Assembly (NCBI GenBank): GCA_947456955.1
Contig: CANGTQ010000009.1
Location: 49,022 to 113,021 of the forward strand
Source of the DNA: Flavobacteriaceae bacterium
GTDB taxonomy: Bacteria > Bacteroidota > Bacteroidia > Flavobacteriales > Flavobacteriaceae
Direction of reading: 5' to 3'
DNA length: 64,000 nt
Shown here: piece by piece, positions 62,262 through 64,000 of the stretch
Position numbering within the stretch: the first letter of the stretch is position 1
Layout of the letters: each line of letters begins with the position of its first letter
The notes under the pieces: generated by a model
Databases searched by the model: none
Told to the model about the DNA's origin: nothing
What the model saw: only the letters and a program-made list of their open reading frames with translations
Position numbers and translations under genes: made by a program

Positions 62262-62543
62262 TTATATTATTCTTTTTCTTCCGGAAAATAAATAAACTAA
62301 AGCTGTAATAAAACTGAAGAAAATAAATCCAACTGTCCACATAATTTTCTCTGATTTTTCAATTTTGGTTGAACTATTTACTTCCTTAATTCCAATAATT
62401 ATATATATTAATGTTGAAATTAATCCAATTGATAGAATGATTGTTGCATTTCCAATATGGTTTATTTTCAATAATACTCCAATTATTGTGAAAGAAAATG
62501 AAATCATAAATGCTTGTGCGTATGCGCTTTTTGAAATTTCCAT
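62262..62543 (-). CDS. Small membrane protein, hypothetical
   Basis: A 93-residue protein with three predicted helices: about 7-25, 31-51 (IILSIGLISTLIYIIIGI) and 66-86 (WTVGFIFFSFITALVYLFSG). The C-terminus is basic (GRKRII). No family recognised. It is bounded by element C downstream and element D 45 bases upstream of its ATG. Confidence 0.6.
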   Translation of the reverse strand: MEISKSAYAQAFMISFSFTIIGVLLKINHIGNATIILSIGLISTLIYIIIGIKEVNSSTKIEKSEKIMWTVGFIFFSFITALVYLFSGRKRII

Positions 62544-62581
62544 AATATTACTTTTTATCGTTTATACTTTTTTTCTCGTTC

Positions 62582-62732
62582 AGAAAAACTGACCGCTAAC
62601 GTTCCCGCGTTCAGCGCTGTTGCGAGCTTCGGAACTGATTATTTTCCACTAAGATAATATTTCTTGCGAATGAAAAATGTGAATTTTGCACATTTTTCGC
62701 CATTTCTTGAACGGCTGTTATGTGTATTTGCG
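62582..62732 (-). repeat. Cassette-boundary element D
   Basis: About 150 bp in the 348-bp gap 62544-62891. On the minus strand it opens ACACATAACAGCCGTTCAAG and closes GGGAACGTTAGCGGTCAGTT. TAAC with GTTA and GTTCA with TGAAC can pair. Both ends closely match element A (AACAGCCGTT and AACGTTAGCGGT). Confidence 0.65.
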
Positions 62733-62891
62733 ACACACAAAGTAGGCAAGTTTAGTTTTCGACAACATTTTAGTTTAGTGTTTTCTGTTAATTTCTGCTT
62801 TTAAAAAGTTAGGCTTTCCAATTTCTATAATTAATTTTCAAACTGTCAAAAGTAAAACTTTTAATATTTCAGTTTTTCAGTTTTCTAATTT

Positions 62892-63098
62892 CTATTTATT
62901 ATCTTTAGAAGAGTCATTTTTATTATAGCTATATCTAGACATTAAAGCCATACATAAAACGAAAAATGAAGCATGAAAAATAAATCTCCATAATCTAAAT
63001 CCATTACCTTCTGAATAATCATAACCAGCCATTAATCCTGCATAAATTAACCCTGTGAATAAAAAGGTTTTTATCATCGTTTTTGTAATAGGTTTCAT
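62892..63098 (-). CDS. Small two-helix membrane protein, hypothetical
   Basis: A 68-residue protein with helices about 8-25 and 35-54 and a charged tail (NKNDSSKDNK). No family recognised. Its ATG is 3 bp after the restored stop of the upstream frameshifted gene (63102), so it is the last cistron of an operon entering from beyond the window. Confidence 0.6.
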   Translation of the reverse strand: MKPITKTMIKTFLFTGLIYAGLMAGYDYSEGNGFRLWRFIFHASFFVLCMALMSRYSYNKNDSSKDNK

Positions 63099-63101
63099 AG
63101 T

Positions 63102-63777
63102 TTAAACTTTAGATAATTTTCTTTCAAATTGAAAATGGTTGAATGCAATTTTTATATAATAAATTGGTAAGATGAAATAAATACTTGCGAAAAAATTTGA
63201 GAATAAATTGATTTCTAAATCAGCCTTAGTAGGTATTAATGGTATTAAGCCAATTCCAAAAAAGATAAGTAATACTCCCAAAGAAAAAATATTTAGTTTT
63301 TTTATAAATCAATCCGTAGGATGTGACGGATTTCGATTTCCATATCAGAAATTTACAAACCACTACAAAAAGTAATTCAAGAATAAAGACAACTCTTAAC
63401 AAATTTCTAATATTTTCAAGTGCTAATTCATTATTGAAATTTCTTACCAAAGCGGTCAAAACAATTGTTGTAATAAGGACAAAAAATAGTGCTCTTATAA
63501 AAAGTTTTTTTGAACTTAAAATAATTTTATCAATCACAATTTGAGGTGCAACATCATTAGTTCCAATCCATAATGATGACCTTGGGCTTAATTGTTGTTT
63601 CCAATTTTCAAACGTTTGATAGAAAGCCGCTTCAAACAAAATGTTGTTTTCTCCTATATTGTTTTCAATTTCGTAAGCTATATGATCAATCAATTCTAAT
63701 TTTATGTCTTCATAAACTACTCCGTTCAATACTAAAGTTTCCTCTATTTTTGCGATCTGTTCGGTGGTTAGTTTCAT
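63102..63777 (-). pseudogene. Membrane protein gene with a frameshift at A7
   Basis: The first frame (63226-63777, 183 codons) has a soluble helical N-terminus (MKLTTEQIAKIEETLVLNGV) and two membrane helices, then ends abnormally (FFFGSITYLFWNWLNTINTY). If one A is removed from the run of seven at 63298-63304, reading continues KLNIFSLGVLLIFFGIGLIP and then a further membrane helix, to a stop at 63102. This gives about 224 residues and a stop 3 bp from the next ATG. It is either a recent mutation or a homopolymer error. Confidence 0.75.
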
Positions 63778-63778
63778 C

Positions 63779-64000
63779 TTAAATGTAATTAAATCGGTGT
63801 TTATTAAATTTTACTATTTCATTAATAAAGAAAATAATATAGCCAAAAAGAAGAAAACTAAAAATCGTTAATGTCCAATACGAAACCGCTTCTGTTTCGA
63901 AAATGGGGAAGAAAAATAGTTGTCCGTAATAAATGAATGATAATATGTATGCCGTTTTTTCGAGAGCGTAAAATTTCTTTTTAAGATAAAAAGGAATGTA
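63779..64000 (-). CDS. Membrane protein, C-terminal part (partial at window end)
   Basis: The minus-strand frame is open from 64000 to a TAA at 63779. The visible 73 residues have two membrane helices (TAYILSFIYYGQLFFFPIF, then YWTLTIFSFLLFGYIIFFIN) and a basic end (KFNKHRFNYI). One base separates its stop from the next ATG (TAAGATG), so it is cotranscribed with the frameshifted gene. Family unknown. Confidence 0.65.
   Translation of the reverse strand, partial: YIPFYLKKKFYALEKTAYILSFIYYGQLFFFPIFETEAVSYWTLTIFSFLLFGYIIFFINEIVKFNKHRFNYI

Noticed and set aside
60130..62732. Calling the boundary elements true integron attC sites
   Set aside because: Element A has a GCCTAAC end fitting RYYYAAC, but its partner end does not fit GTTRRRY, and no integron integrase is in the window. 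Only the resemblance is claimed.
1..64000. CRISPR array, insertion sequence, prophage or rRNA operon
   Set aside because: No regularly spaced identical repeats, transposase, phage structural gene or rRNA sequence was seen on either strand.

Overview
The window is AT-rich DNA from a Bacteroidota bacterium, almost certainly a Flavobacterium or close relative. The evidence is two secreted proteins with type IX secretion sorting domains, TonB-receptor and DUF4249 genes, the cyclophilin-FKBP fusion known from Flavobacterium, and Bacteroidota-type promoters (TTG, 19 bp, TAnnTTTG). Examples of these promoters precede the tRNA-Tyr gene, pepT and a 48-codon gene near 60.8 kb.

Region 1-44.2 kb is mostly ordinary chromosome: a partial ABC ATPase, an S9 peptidase, a FabH-type synthase, a giant repeat-rich T9SS protein, argS, a small envelope cluster (OB-fold, DUF5777 barrel, cytochrome c, YceI), ffh, folD, an esterase, uvrB, a DUF3570/DUF4266/ApbE/thioredoxin envelope redox cluster, thiamine pyrophosphokinase, a TonB receptor with DUF4249, icd, trmD-rplS, an immunophilin fusion, an ABC exporter, a leucine-type dehydrogenase, nusB-yajC, pepT, a class V aminotransferase, an LpxL-like acyltransferase, a rhomboid protease and a SIMPL protein. 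A tRNA-Tyr at 44.5 kb is followed downstream by two degenerate copies of its own 3' end. Next come a DUF4369/TlpA gene broken at a run of ten A, a sulfur-detoxification pair and a secreted nuclease.

Region 50.6-58.6 kb is a stress and redox island: Hsp20, a response-regulator/Crp-Fnr fusion, two BON proteins, a PAS histidine kinase, an HMA-fold protein, a universal stress protein and a small eRF1-like protein. By eye I find five promoters of identical geometry. Each has two TGAY-N4-RTCA dyads exactly 22 bp apart; the proximal dyad centre lies exactly 36.5 bp from the downstream end of a TAnnTTTG-like -7 box; none has a TTG at the usual -33 position. The Crp/Fnr fusion carries the FNR-type recognition residues E..SR that read such sites. 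Two of the five promoters drive no protein gene. They start two near-identical units of about 235 nt (57.94-58.17 and 58.26-58.50 kb) that end in hairpin terminators. These look like an undescribed tandem pair of FNR-type-controlled small RNAs, each also carrying the same 14-codon ORF.

Region 58.7-64 kb is accessory: small orphan genes, all on the minus strand. From about 60.1 to 62.7 kb, genes or gene pairs alternate with elements of about 140-155 bp that have conserved ends and can fold back on themselves, a cassette-array layout resembling integron cassettes though without an integrase here. A second homopolymer frameshift (A7) breaks a membrane-protein gene at 63.3 kb, and the window ends inside another membrane-protein gene.
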